DNA of 46,909 nucleotides. It comes from a virus. Below the pieces are notes generated by a model. It was not told the origin of the DNA, searched no databases, and saw only the letters and a list, made by a program, of their open reading frames with translations. The stretch covers positions 19,038 to 65,946 of IMG/VR virus record IMGVR_UViG_3300030104_006454, one strand, 5' to 3'. A program made the position numbers and the translations under genes. Shown piece after piece: positions 10,846 through 21,400 of this stretch. Positions within the stretch are counted from its first letter, which is position 1; each line of letters starts with the position of its first letter.

Positions 10846-11520
10846 TTAGAAAGGTTTAGTTAGATCCATTTTACCACCAGCACCAAAGTAAGAGCCAGCC
10901 GCTTGACCTACCGCGCTCATATATTGACCGGTTGCCTGTCTAGCGCCAGCTAACGATTGTCTAGCGCCTGCAACTTTTTCACCTTCAACACCTAGCAAAG
11001 TTGTTAGTTTGTCTATTTCAAATTGTCTAGCATCTTGAGCGTTTGCTAATTTAATATCTGTAATTGCTTGATTTATTCTACCTTGTTCTTGTAGTTTTAA
11101 TTCTTTAGCTCTATTTATCATTTGAGTAACAGTCATACCCATTTGCTCTGTTTGTTTATCAGCTTGAATACTTAATGCTTGAGCTAAACTAGCAGCTCCT
11201 GATGTACCACTAGCCATTTGTAAACCTTGCATAATATTAGCTTGTTGTTGTAAAAAAGCTTTACGCTGCATTTCAAAGCCAGAAGTGTCTATCTCCATAT
11301 CTTCAAATATATTTTCTTGATCTACAATACTTGGGTCAATAGGTTGGAATTCTAAATTTTCAAAATCTTGCATTCTTTTCTCATGCTTTGCTTGTGCTTC
11401 TCTCATTTCGCCCCTTGCTCTTCTTTCTGCTTTTTTCTGACTTAAATATCCAGCAACAGCAAGAGCGGCTGTTACCCACCCAAACTGTAAAGGGCTTTTT
11501 TTCTTTATTTTGTTATTCAT
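10846..11520 (-). CDS. gp14-like internal virion protein
   Basis: 224 residues. A basic N-terminus (MNNKIKKKSPLQFGW) leads into one hydrophobic segment at about residues 12-27, then an Arg/Glu/Lys-rich helical region (about 30-55), a Gln/Ala-rich middle and a Gly/Ala-rich C-terminus. One membrane-like helix followed by long Ala/Gln-rich helices is typical of the small ejected protein of short-tailed phages (T7 gp14 class). Position just before two larger virion proteins supports this. The SPL tripeptide near the start recurs in several small proteins of this phage. Confidence 0.55.
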   Translation of the reverse strand: MNNKIKKKSPLQFGWVTAALAVAGYLSQKKAERRARGEMREAQAKHEKRMQDFENLEFQPIDPSIVDQENIFEDMEIDTSGFEMQRKAFLQQQANIMQGLQMASGTSGAASLAQALSIQADKQTEQMGMTVTQMINRAKELKLQEQGRINQAITDIKLANAQDARQFEIDKLTTLLGVEGEKVAGARQSLAGARQATGQYMSAVGQAAGSYFGAGGKMDLTKPF

Positions 11521-11547
11521 ATCTATTATAGTTACATTTTTTGTACA

Positions 11548-11877
11548 TTATTTACTACTTTCAATTACTTCAGAGCCCAATGTAAACAACTCTGCTTTAT
11601 CTCTTGAATTATTTGTTAATTTAACTTCAGCATAATAACCAAGCAAACTACTATTATTTACTGATGTATTTTTAGAAAACATTATAAAATCATTTACATT
11701 TGGACTTGATAAAGGCGTTGTTATTTCAATTGCATCAGCTTCTATATTTGTTATTTCACCTATTTTGGTAAATCCATTGCCAAACCCGTTAGCATCTATA
11801 ACTGAATGATATGCTATATCGCCAATTTGTAAGGAACTGTTGTCTATATTGTTATTTAACTTTATTTTTAATGCCAT
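11548..11877 (-). CDS. Small beta-rich virion-associated protein
   Basis: 109 residues, not recognised. The composition (many Asn, Ser, Ile and Val, short alternating hydrophobic runs, phrases such as IQIGDIAY-type and EITTPL) suggests a small all-beta protein. It lies 5 bases after the 416-residue structural protein and 27 bases before the gp14-like gene, in the same late transcript, so a minor tail or accessory virion role is likely from context only. Confidence 0.4.
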   Translation of the reverse strand: MALKIKLNNNIDNSSLQIGDIAYHSVIDANGFGNGFTKIGEITNIEADAIEITTPLSSPNVNDFIMFSKNTSVNNSSLLGYYAEVKLTNNSRDKAELFTLGSEVIESSK

Positions 11878-11882
11878 ATTTT

Positions 11883-13133
11883 TTATTCGTCAGCTGTACC
11901 AGCAGTTATAATTTTTAATGTATCTAACACTACTTTTGTATTAGCGCTAGGATATTTTTTAACTTTAACACTACCAGTTATATTTATTACTTGATAAGAT
12001 CTTTTTACTTTTAACTTTGTTCCAACAGGTACAACGTTGGCTCTAGTTATAGTGTCACTAGCTCCAGAATAATTAATAGTAACGCTACCAGCTGTTGAAC
12101 TTGGTGTTACCACAGTAATTAAATTATTGTTACCAGAGTTGTTCATGTTGAAGCCTTCTAATCTTACATGACTACCACCACCTAAACCGTAAGTTCCAGT
12201 TAATTCTAAACTAACATTTCCGTCAGATTGTGGAAACGTAGTGCTTGTTCTAACTTCTTTTTCTAAAGGCACACCCCTAGCAACAAAGTTACTAAACTCA
12301 ACTTCTACATCAAAAATAGTTTTCATAAGGCTTGGTCCGTAAGCTCTAAAAACCTGTGAAGAACCATCTGAGCCAGAAAGCGCAGCGCTAAGAGTTATTA
12401 CATTACCAGAAACAGCGGTTACAAAAACATCAGAAGCAGCGTATACTAGCTGCATACCAGGAACTATATTTGTTGTACTAGCTAAAGTCCAAGTGGCAGT
12501 GCTACTGTGAACTCCATCAAGGGTAGTAGCTTGTTGAACATACCAATAGTTGCTCGGAATTGTAAAACTATCATTTGTTGCCGTTGTTGGTAATCTTAAG
12601 CCAAAACCTTTAGTGTCACTACTTGTGTTTGTAAATGTCCAGTCTACAGCTGAAGTTTTAGCAATACCAGATGCTGCTGTTGATCCAACGCTTGATACTG
12701 GCGAGGGAAGACTTACTAAGTTGTCATCTATAGTTGAACTGTCTGGTACTTGAACACTAAGTGTTGTTTGACCAACCTGTGTTATTTCTTTTGAATCAAC
12801 AAAACTTTCATTGCTAAACTTTGTGGTCTCGTTTTTAGCAATTGTTTTTATGCTATACACATCTCCATTAGCATCAGCTGGAAAATTAATAACTTGAACA
12901 AATGTATCTTGAAGTATAGTGCCGTGTAAAGCATTTTCTGATGTGAAGCTATTTGTAAAAGATTTTGATTTAAAATTATAATAACTTTCTTTGCTAGTAC
13001 CGTTTATTTTAATAATATTTATCATAAACTCAGCGCCTGCTTCACCTATTATAGTTAACTGTCTACTTTGAGCACTAGAACTCATAGTGCTTTGATTTAT
13101 TTGAACTCTTGATATAATTTTTTTGTTTATCAT
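11883..13133 (-). CDS. Beta-rich structural (tail) protein
   Basis: 416 residues, rich in Ser, Thr, Val and Asn, with many short beta-strand-like stretches and Gly/Ser-rich turns (for example near residues 130-160 and 330-370). No enzymatic motif is visible. The start codon overlaps the stop of the 2755-residue tail protein by ATGA (13130-13133), so translation is probably coupled and both products may be needed in matched amounts. A tail appendage or tail-surface protein is the most economical reading; no family was recognised. Confidence 0.45.
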   Translation of the reverse strand: MINKKIISRVQINQSTMSSSAQSRQLTIIGEAGAEFMINIIKINGTSKESYYNFKSKSFTNSFTSENALHGTILQDTFVQVINFPADANGDVYSIKTIAKNETTKFSNESFVDSKEITQVGQTTLSVQVPDSSTIDDNLVSLPSPVSSVGSTAASGIAKTSAVDWTFTNTSSDTKGFGLRLPTTATNDSFTIPSNYWYVQQATTLDGVHSSTATWTLASTTNIVPGMQLVYAASDVFVTAVSGNVITLSAALSGSDGSSQVFRAYGPSLMKTIFDVEVEFSNFVARGVPLEKEVRTSTTFPQSDGNVSLELTGTYGLGGGSHVRLEGFNMNNSGNNNLITVVTPSSTAGSVTINYSGASDTITRANVVPVGTKLKVKRSYQVINITGSVKVKKYPSANTKVVLDTLKIITAGTADE

Positions 13134-16100
13134 GGTGTAATTGTTATTATTTCTTTAGCAGTTCCTAATCCTTGAAAACTTGAATCAGCTGTATTAATTG
13201 TTTGGTCACCTTTTATATAATTAAACCACTTACCTTCTTTTTCAATAAACTCAATAACATTACCCTCTTGTTTGTCTGTTTTTATATACTCTACGCTCCA
13301 ACCATCTTTATCTGTACTATTATAAGTTTTTAAAGTGTTGTAATAATTACCCTTTTCTAAAACATTAGGATCACCAGCTTGTACTTTAGACTGACTACCC
13401 TCGTAATTTAAAGTGTTAAAAGATTTTACTACAGAAGGGCTTTCATTTAAAATAGCAGTTATTGTTGAAGGATAAGGTACGCCATAAAAAATATTTCTAT
13501 TTGTATCAATATCATTTACTAATATTTTTTCATTATGTTTAAACATACCACCGTTTTTAAACGTGTAATAATTACCCATTAAACTTGTGCTTTGTTCTGG
13601 TATAAATGATTTAAAACTTGTCCAACCTCTAACGCTTTCGTCAAATGAAACTGTTTTTTCATCAATAAGCTCGTATTCTTTTCTAAATAAAATATTATCA
13701 ATTGTACCATTAGTATTATCAGTATCTACTAAAATAACAAATGTTTCAAGTAGCTCTCCTGCAGCATGACTATCATCACCTACTGTGTGCAAAACATCGT
13801 ACGTGTCAATACCAGTAATTGCTGATTGAAATCTAAAGCCTTCACCTAAATTGTTAAAGTAATAACCACTTATTGATCCAGTTGTAATAACGTGATGAAA
13901 CTTAACTCTAAAAGTATCATTTATACTTGGTTCAATATTTAATTGTTGACTTATTTGAACTGGACCGTTATCACCCGTTATCGGCGCGTTAATAAACTCT
14001 ATATTTTCATTTGTAGAGTCAAAAGTTATATAATCATTAACATTAGGATCAAATCCAGAAATAATAAAATTACCAACAGATCCTGGTGTAAAATAAGTTG
14101 TAATATCTTTTAAAGATATATTGTTAATAGCACCTATAAAACCAGCGCCATCTCCAAAAATTATACGATTTTGTTGGTTTGTTCCTATGTTAACAACATC
14201 TTGTGTATCATGACCACTGTCAACACCGTCAATATAAACATCATAACTACCACTATCCATATTAAACTCAATTTTATAACTACCATCTTGATCAATAACG
14301 TTGTCTCCCCATTGCCCAACGTTAGCATGATTATTATTATCTACACCATCACCTATAACTCTAAAACTACCAGCTCCTTCAACATAATTTGTTACGTTAA
14401 AAGTAAGTTCGTAGCCATCGTTTGTTGGAATTAAACCATTTATTGGTTGGTGAGCTTGAAGATAAAATTGTGTTCCGTTTGATGTTGAGTTATTAAATTC
14501 AATACCATTAGAGCTTGGAAATATAAGTGGAATGTCAAATGAAGTGGTAGGATTAGGGTTGTTAGATGAACCATGATTAAAAATCCAATGAGTAGCGGTG
14601 CCACCAGACCATGTTTCACTAACATCTAACATATTTATAGAATGTATAGTTGCAACTAAGTTTGCAGGTATATTTATAGCTAGTTCAGAGTTAGCGTTAT
14701 CCCCTTGAAATATACATCTATAAGCACCGTGAAGAACTCCTGAAAAATCAAATTTTACTTGTTGTTCTACAAAATTAAAGTTAGTAGGTACACCACTTAC
14801 ATTATGTGAAATAAAAGGAACGTCGCCAGTTGGTGTGCCCTGTCTAAGTGTTAAATCTACAACGTAATAGTTGCCTGTAACAAAAGTACTAGCTTGTTTT
14901 ATCTGTATAACATTACCACCACTACCGGTAACTTCGATAACGTCATTTGTACCAATAACACCATCGCTATAATCTTGGTAATTAACAGTTCCATTGCTAA
15001 CACCTCCATCTGGAGACTCTAACCAAGTTACAACATTACCATCATCTTGTATGCCAGAATTTTGTATAGCTATATAGTTAACACCATACAAAGCTAAACT
15101 TTCTGTTGCAAACCCATCTTCTGGAAGTGAAAAGCCATTTACACTAAAATCCCAGTTATAATAACCTGTGTTAGGCCCTAATCTTTTAACTTCTGCCCAA
15201 GCAGGTATAGCTACTGGTGGCATTGCATCTCCATTTTGAGTTGTTATAGTTTGAAAAGTGTCAACGTCACTCATTTGTAAAGTTTTCTTTATATTTAAAC
15301 TACTTATAGCACCAAAAGCAGGTTTACTAGCAACACCATTTTCATCAAAAAAACGAATACCTACTTGTAAATCTTGAACTACAATTTGCTCAGTATTATC
15401 AGCATCGTTATTACCAGTGCCAGTATCATTTGTAAATTTAAAGAATATGTTATGTAGCACGTTACCAGTGCTTGTTAAAGTTCCAAAATCAGCACCTGAC
15501 GTAGAATGAAAACCAAGCTTGTAATTATTTTGTGGCATTGGATCTGATTGTGTAGATCCAAAATCACCACTAGTGTTAGGTGGTGGGTTACTACCATCAA
15601 ATATAACTTCATCGCTTAGTACAACGCCACCGCTTCCTGGAACACCATCGAAAAGTTGTAAAGTTATATACCTGTGATGATCTGCAGTTGTTCCACTTCC
15701 TTGCTCGCCTTGAGTTCCATCATCATTTACTTGGTTATAATTACGAGCAAAAAATTGAATTCGTACTTCTTCTCCATTAAATATAGTGTTTGGCGCAGCA
15801 TTAGGATATTTATCTAGTACAAGCGTCGGGGTGATAACATTATTAGAATTTACTTTTACACCAGGAAAAATAGCTAATGCTCCTTGAGTACCATCCCAAC
15901 AAAGACCTCTACCATGACCGAGGGAATTATTATCTGTAAAAAACCAAGGATTAGCTGTAGTACCACTACCTAAAACTGGAGAAACATAACCCCCAGTGCT
16001 ATCAGCATATGTATGTGAATAAACAGTACTATAATGATCTTTGTCTGGATTCCAAATAATATCTCTACTAACTCCAGCTCTAGCTGGGGATGGAAATGCA

Positions 16101-19100
16101 CCATACCATTGTGAACTGTTAGAACGAGGAAAAGTCATGGTGCTAGGGTCCCAATCAGGATAAAAATCAACAGTACCAGCCTCACTATCTGTAACAAAGT
16201 CTGAAGCAATATTTTTTTTGATCTGCCATGCTTTATCAGGGTCAGGAGTGGTAGCACCACCAAAATGACCTAAAGGGCCAAAAACAGGAGAAGAAGCTGC
16301 GTTAATAAAGTTCCAACTAGCAAGGCTATTAGGGTCCTGGTCTTGAACAAAACTAGTGCTAGTAAGTTGTTGAGTTGTTATTGTTTCTGTTTCATCTTCT
16401 AAACTACCAGCAGGTATTGCATCGTGATTTATAATTTCTATCCAAAAATTTAATACTCTATTGTTTGTTAAATTATTAGCTATATCAATAGTTGGGTATG
16501 TTACGTTTACAATGCTAGATAATGGATCACCATCAGTTACAAGTTGTGGATTTGCAGAAGGCCCTGTCGTATCTTCTCCTTCTTGTAAATAACTATTAAC
16601 TATAAAGTTTTCTGAAGGTCTTTGAGTACTAAGCGTTATGTTGTAATTTTTACTATGAGCATCAAAACCACCAGTTATTTCTCCAGCTGTTTTTAAATTG
16701 TCTCTAAAAAAATCATCCATACCAGCGTCTGATATAGGTGTTAAACCGTCCATAGATAATCTAAGCACAGCACCTCTTTGTTTGTCAGCAAAGTAAGCTC
16801 TATATGATTCTTTTGCAAAAGACTCTGGATTTTTAGATATACCAAAATCTCCAACAAAAGGAGTTGCATCACCCAAAACGTTGTTAGAAGAAACTAACTG
16901 TACATTACCATCGGCATTATATAAAGCGTCTTTATTAGAAATTATACTTACAACTCTATCTTCACAAAAAGAAACTAAACTTATTCTTCTTTGAAACAGT
17001 TTTTGTATACTACCATAAGTTGGATTTAAGTCTTTAGTAATTTTATCAGCCATTATAAACTGATTTAAATTATTAATACCAGTGTTTGAATTATAAATAC
17101 CTGAAAATATTAATCCATTTTTTCTATTTTCCTCTTTGTATTCTTGATCTAAACTTATAGATGCTTTTACTCCATTAGCTATTTGAGGTTTATTAAAATC
17201 ATCTCTAATTCTATTTGACTCTATACCGTTCCCAAAAGTAAAACAATTAGACCAGCCTAAACCAACCTCGTTGTTTGTAACTAGTTTTATTTTAAAAGCT
17301 TTTCTATCGTTGTTATAAATAGTACCAGTTTCTTCGTCTTCTATTTGCGCATCAAAATAACTCCCATCTTTTTTAGTAAATCTTATAACAACATTGTTAT
17401 AGTTTAAATTTAAAGGTGTACTTTGTAAATCATTACCTTGAAAACCGTTGTTGAGTAAAATATTATTTGTAATTGTTGAATAACCCCATTGTTGTAAAGT
17501 GTTTTCAACATTTAAATCTATAGGAAATTCAACATAAGCGCTTCCATCAAATACTGTTGGATTTGATAAAAGACTTACTTTACAGCCAATAGGTGCTATA
17601 AGTTCCCTAGTTTTTTCAGTTAGTTTAGTAGGATATGCAGAACTTGCTTCATAATAAATATCTAAATCAAAATTTTCTTTTGGCTCTGTTTCCCATATAG
17701 CTGGTTGTGACACTATTTGACTTAATAATACATTTTGATTATTTGACATAAACTGAAAGTCAAGTTGAGAGTCTACGTCAAGATTGTCAGTGGCAGTTAT
17801 GTCAATAGCGTCTGTAGATACAGGATCTTTATTTACTTCAAATATATAACAAATTCTTCTATTGTTAGCTTTTCCAAAATTAACTATAGCGTTTCTTGCA
17901 TTAGTAAAATTGTTAGAAGTTTTATCCTCTGCCCATGTTAAAACTTTTTCATCAACACTATCTCCACCGTAAACTATATCAGTACCATTGTATTCCCATC
18001 TAGCAACCCAAGGAGTGTGGTTATACAAGTGTTTTTTAATTGGTTCTGTTAGTATTGTAAATACAGTATCATCGTCACTAGAAAACTTAAATTTTTGACC
18101 AACAGTTAAATTTTGTAAAAACTTAGCTATTTTACCATCAGGATCTTTAGACGCTGGCCAAGAAGGGTTCCATTGGTTTTCGTGGCGATCTTGATAGTTA
18201 GAATCATACCCTTGCCCAACACCACTTTCTGGAGGAAACGGCAAGGCAACGTTACCGTCGTCATAATTACCTTCCATTTCAACCGTAGTAGGCGGAGTGG
18301 CATGTGGATTATTAAAAACACCACCACCCCAAATACCTTGTAAATGATTTGCAAAACTATCTTTTCCAAATTGAGTTGTAGTGTTGTAAGCTGGAAGTCC
18401 TGTTGAGTCCCAATCACCATCGTGTAAATCTTCTCCAGGACCTAAAAATGATAAATGAACATAAAATTTTCCACTTTCATTACCATAAGTTGTTTCAGGC
18501 GGGCCAGTAAAAGGTTGTTGAGAGTCATTAGAAATGTTACGCCATTTTTTTCTTCCTCCATTGTTCTCTGTAGTAGTACCATTAACCCCAAGTTGACCTG
18601 CTACAATAATACCAGTATGTGTAGGTGTTGTTGTTAAAAATCCTTCTAAACCGTTTATGTGGTAGTTATTGTAAAAATTTTGAATACCACTAGATTTTAA
18701 ATAAGTATTATATGATGGTCCTGTACTTAGTTGATCTCTCCAAGGTCTTGGACTATAAGAACCAACTTGCAAAAGCATAAATTGAGAAGTTGGTGACCAT
18801 GTTTCAGCACCCCAACCATACACACCAGTTCCTTCGTATTGATTTGTTGTTGGATTTAACGTTTTTTCCTCAATCCACAAAGGTGCTTTTGACATAGAGT
18901 TAGCTGACCAACGTGTACCTATCCAAATTTCCCCTGAGGTTTTAGCCAAACTATTATTTGGTGGATTTATTTGGCCACTAGCCATATACATATTATCAAT
19001 AAAAAATCCTCTTTTAGTTTCACTGTTTAAGTCTTCAGCAAGCGTTTGCCAATCGCTTTCAGTTTTTGTTAATGGGTTTGAGGCTGGAGTACTATGACCG

Positions 19101-21397
19101 GCCGCGTCATGTGCATATTGAGTAGATTCAGGAGCAGGAGTACCAGGTGTTATATTAACTAAACCACTATTTCCCTCGTTACCATTAGTTGCTTCTTCAT
19201 TGTAAAACCAATTTATTTTTGCTTCATTTGAAATTACATAATTTTCTAAAAGATCTTCGTCTGAAACTTCTGGAGCTACAGCCCCTGAAGAAACTATTTG
19301 CGCAAAAAACTTTCCAGAAAACTCATCTAATTTTTTTTCTTCTCTTCTTTCACATCTAAACACTAAGTCATCAGATAAGTTTACTCCCGTAGCGGTTCCT
19401 AATGCTATAGCAGCATCTTCTGTTGTTATACCTTTGCTTAGTGTACACATATAAAAAGGATCAAAAAATACTATTGAAACTACTTTATATTTTTCTGAGT
19501 GTCGATCTGGCGTTGACCAAGACATGTATATATTTTCTACATACATCTCTTCATTATTGCCTCCTTGAGTTAATGATCCCCCAACTTGATTAACCCAAGC
19601 AGATCTTCGAATGTGAATAATAGTATTACCAGCTCCTGTTATTTGATTTTCAGGATCACCATTCATTAAACCATCTGTTGTGCCTCCATGTAAAAAATCA
19701 CCAGGATTACTGCCATCAGTAGTTTGCGTTGCACTACCTAAATTTAAGTATTCAAACTTTATAGCATCTGGCGCTTCATTTTGTACGTCTAATACTTTAA
19801 ATTTATTTTTAAGTTGAATTTGACCTTCTGTTCCACCAATTTTCTTTTTTAATATTAAGAAAGATTCTTCTGTAATTTTATTTCTATCCGAAGAAGGAAA
19901 CGCAAGCCAAAGCTTGTCTTTTTTGTCATCAAAAACATTAATATCTTTTTGAGCATAAGCCTTGCTCATTAACAAGTTATAATATTCTCCAGACGTTTCT
20001 TTCACATACACTTTGTAATATTCTGCCCAAGAAGGATATTTAGAGTCTATAGTAAGATTAAGACCTAAAGACTTACTTGCTAATAAACCAAAATTACTAT
20101 CGTACCAGCCAACGTTTACCCCACCTTCATCATTAACAAAAACAGGTGTTTCTCTACCGTACTTATCACCCCAAACTAAACCTAGTTGATATTTTCTTTG
20201 TGATTTTATAGAAGGCACGCCGGTCAAGCCTATATCTTTATCGTGATCTTTTAAATTATAACCAGCTGTTATTTTGTTTAGAATTTTAGATCCGTCTCCT
20301 GCTATTAAATCATAATTTTGAGTGTAGTTACCATAAACAATTCTATTACCAGTAACTTCTTGCGCTAAAGCTTTTTTAGGTACGTTGTCCCAAGGTCTTA
20401 ATAATTGATTTTCTGGAAGAGCAGCAAATATGCTTTCTGATGTTATAGTGTAAGAGTTGCTAGTCCACTCTGGATCGTTATTATTTATTTTTTTAATAGA
20501 AAAAACAACTGTAGAACCGTCTTCTTTGTACAGTATTTCAACTTGAACAACATCATTTGGTAAATCATCACTTTTAAACCCAGATATTTCTATAGACTCT
20601 ATACTGTTAACCATAGCTGTGTTATAACCTTCTTTATCAGAATAAGCGTTAGAATCAGAATAGTCCTCTGTATATATAGGGTTAAATACAACGTTTGTGA
20701 AAGGACCAAAAGTAGAATACTCTCCATCTTTGTATTTATATCTAAAAGAAAATCTTGGAAAAACTTTTTCAAACAATGGATCTTTGTTTGTAGAGGTAGG
20801 TTCGTTTATATTTATAATAGGTTGAGATTTTGGACTTTTTCTTATAACAGTTATGTTATCTTCGTGTAAGTCTCCTTGGCTAACACCATCAATATAGAGA
20901 TTTGTGTGGGCATTTAATCCTAAGGACTGGTCAGTTCCTTCTATACAAGATGGTATATGTATTTTTTTTGGTTCTGAATTATTGTCTGTCCAAAAAAGAA
21001 AATCATCAATAATATTTATACCAGTTATTATTTTGTTAGTAAATTTTAAAGTATTGTCGTATATATCTACTACAACGTATTTTGTAATATTAGTGCGAGC
21101 ACTATGTTGTAATATAGCGTGAATATTATCATTTTCTTGAGGATCTTTACGTGTTACAAACCAATAAATGTTATCGTTTTTATCATCTGTAATAGTTGCT
21201 ATACACACATAGTCTGTCGGCACATGACTATCAACTCTAATATTTCCTAAAATATTTTGCACTACTCCAACACTAGCGTCATCTGAAGAGGTTACCTTAA
21301 CGTTTAAAGCCTCTCTATATTCTCCATTAGGAATTATTCTTTCATCAAGGTCTTTATTCATTTTACCTTGAGTGAAAGTGTTTTTAATCTCTGGCAT
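13130..21397 (-). CDS. Very large tail nozzle/muzzle-type protein
   Basis: 2755 residues. The N-terminus (KNTFTQGKMNKDLDERIIP, then EYREALNVKV) is the pattern I associate with the tail stabilisation or muzzle protein of crAss-like phages, the P22 gp10/T7 gp12-like component at the tip of the tail tube. The gene follows two ring/adaptor genes with 3-base spacing, the expected position. After about residue 1000 the protein becomes a chain of Gly/Asn/Thr/Ser-rich beta-sandwich-like stretches (for example YELTFNVTNYVEGAGSFRVI) resembling carbohydrate-binding-type modules. These would roughly double it over the usual length of the family as I remember it. The extensions may bind host surface glycans; this is inference. 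Confidence 0.6.
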   Translation of the reverse strand: MPEIKNTFTQGKMNKDLDERIIPNGEYREALNVKVTSSDDASVGVVQNILGNIRVDSHVPTDYVCIATITDDKNDNIYWFVTRKDPQENDNIHAILQHSARTNITKYVVVDIYDNTLKFTNKIITGINIIDDFLFWTDNNSEPKKIHIPSCIEGTDQSLGLNAHTNLYIDGVSQGDLHEDNITVIRKSPKSQPIININEPTSTNKDPLFEKVFPRFSFRYKYKDGEYSTFGPFTNVVFNPIYTEDYSDSNAYSDKEGYNTAMVNSIESIEISGFKSDDLPNDVVQVEILYKEDGSTVVFSIKKINNNDPEWTSNSYTITSESIFAALPENQLLRPWDNVPKKALAQEVTGNRIVYGNYTQNYDLIAGDGSKILNKITAGYNLKDHDKDIGLTGVPSIKSQRKYQLGLVWGDKYGRETPVFVNDEGGVNVGWYDSNFGLLASKSLGLNLTIDSKYPSWAEYYKVYVKETSGEYYNLLMSKAYAQKDINVFDDKKDKLWLAFPSSDRNKITEESFLILKKKIGGTEGQIQLKNKFKVLDVQNEAPDAIKFEYLNLGSATQTTDGSNPGDFLHGGTTDGLMNGDPENQITGAGNTIIHIRRSAWVNQVGGSLTQGGNNEEMYVENIYMSWSTPDRHSEKYKVVSIVFFDPFYMCTLSKGITTEDAAIALGTATGVNLSDDLVFRCERREEKKLDEFSGKFFAQIVSSGAVAPEVSDEDLLENYVISNEAKINWFYNEEATNGNEGNSGLVNITPGTPAPESTQYAHDAAGHSTPASNPLTKTESDWQTLAEDLNSETKRGFFIDNMYMASGQINPPNNSLAKTSGEIWIGTRWSANSMSKAPLWIEEKTLNPTTNQYEGTGVYGWGAETWSPTSQFMLLQVGSYSPRPWRDQLSTGPSYNTYLKSSGIQNFYNNYHINGLEGFLTTTPTHTGIIVAGQLGVNGTTTENNGGRKKWRNISNDSQQPFTGPPETTYGNESGKFYVHLSFLGPGEDLHDGDWDSTGLPAYNTTTQFGKDSFANHLQGIWGGGVFNNPHATPPTTVEMEGNYDDGNVALPFPPESGVGQGYDSNYQDRHENQWNPSWPASKDPDGKIAKFLQNLTVGQKFKFSSDDDTVFTILTEPIKKHLYNHTPWVARWEYNGTDIVYGGDSVDEKVLTWAEDKTSNNFTNARNAIVNFGKANNRRICYIFEVNKDPVSTDAIDITATDNLDVDSQLDFQFMSNNQNVLLSQIVSQPAIWETEPKENFDLDIYYEASSAYPTKLTEKTRELIAPIGCKVSLLSNPTVFDGSAYVEFPIDLNVENTLQQWGYSTITNNILLNNGFQGNDLQSTPLNLNYNNVVIRFTKKDGSYFDAQIEDEETGTIYNNDRKAFKIKLVTNNEVGLGWSNCFTFGNGIESNRIRDDFNKPQIANGVKASISLDQEYKEENRKNGLIFSGIYNSNTGINNLNQFIMADKITKDLNPTYGSIQKLFQRRISLVSFCEDRVVSIISNKDALYNADGNVQLVSSNNVLGDATPFVGDFGISKNPESFAKESYRAYFADKQRGAVLRLSMDGLTPISDAGMDDFFRDNLKTAGEITGGFDAHSKNYNITLSTQRPSENFIVNSYLQEGEDTTGPSANPQLVTDGDPLSSIVNVTYPTIDIANNLTNNRVLNFWIEIINHDAIPAGSLEDETETITTQQLTSTSFVQDQDPNSLASWNFINAASSPVFGPLGHFGGATTPDPDKAWQIKKNIASDFVTDSEAGTVDFYPDWDPSTMTFPRSNSSQWYGAFPSPARAGVSRDIIWNPDKDHYSTVYSHTYADSTGGYVSPVLGSGTTANPWFFTDNNSLGHGRGLCWDGTQGALAIFPGVKVNSNNVITPTLVLDKYPNAAPNTIFNGEEVRIQFFARNYNQVNDDGTQGEQGSGTTADHHRYITLQLFDGVPGSGGVVLSDEVIFDGSNPPPNTSGDFGSTQSDPMPQNNYKLGFHSTSGADFGTLTSTGNVLHNIFFKFTNDTGTGNNDADNTEQIVVQDLQVGIRFFDENGVASKPAFGAISSLNIKKTLQMSDVDTFQTITTQNGDAMPPVAIPAWAEVKRLGPNTGYYNWDFSVNGFSLPEDGFATESLALYGVNYIAIQNSGIQDDGNVVTWLESPDGGVSNGTVNYQDYSDGVIGTNDVIEVTGSGGNVIQIKQASTFVTGNYYVVDLTLRQGTPTGDVPFISHNVSGVPTNFNFVEQQVKFDFSGVLHGAYRCIFQGDNANSELAINIPANLVATIHSINMLDVSETWSGGTATHWIFNHGSSNNPNPTTSFDIPLIFPSSNGIEFNNSTSNGTQFYLQAHQPINGLIPTNDGYELTFNVTNYVEGAGSFRVIGDGVDNNNHANVGQWGDNVIDQDGSYKIEFNMDSGSYDVYIDGVDSGHDTQDVVNIGTNQQNRIIFGDGAGFIGAINNISLKDITTYFTPGSVGNFIISGFDPNVNDYITFDSTNENIEFINAPITGDNGPVQISQQLNIEPSINDTFRVKFHHVITTGSISGYYFNNLGEGFRFQSAITGIDTYDVLHTVGDDSHAAGELLETFVILVDTDNTNGTIDNILFRKEYELIDEKTVSFDESVRGWTSFKSFIPEQSTSLMGNYYTFKNGGMFKHNEKILVNDIDTNRNIFYGVPYPSTITAILNESPSVVKSFNTLNYEGSQSKVQAGDPNVLEKGNYYNTLKTYNSTDKDGWSVEYIKTDKQEGNVIEFIEKEGKWFNYIKGDQTINTADSSFQGLGTAKEIITITP

Positions 21398-21400
21398 ATA

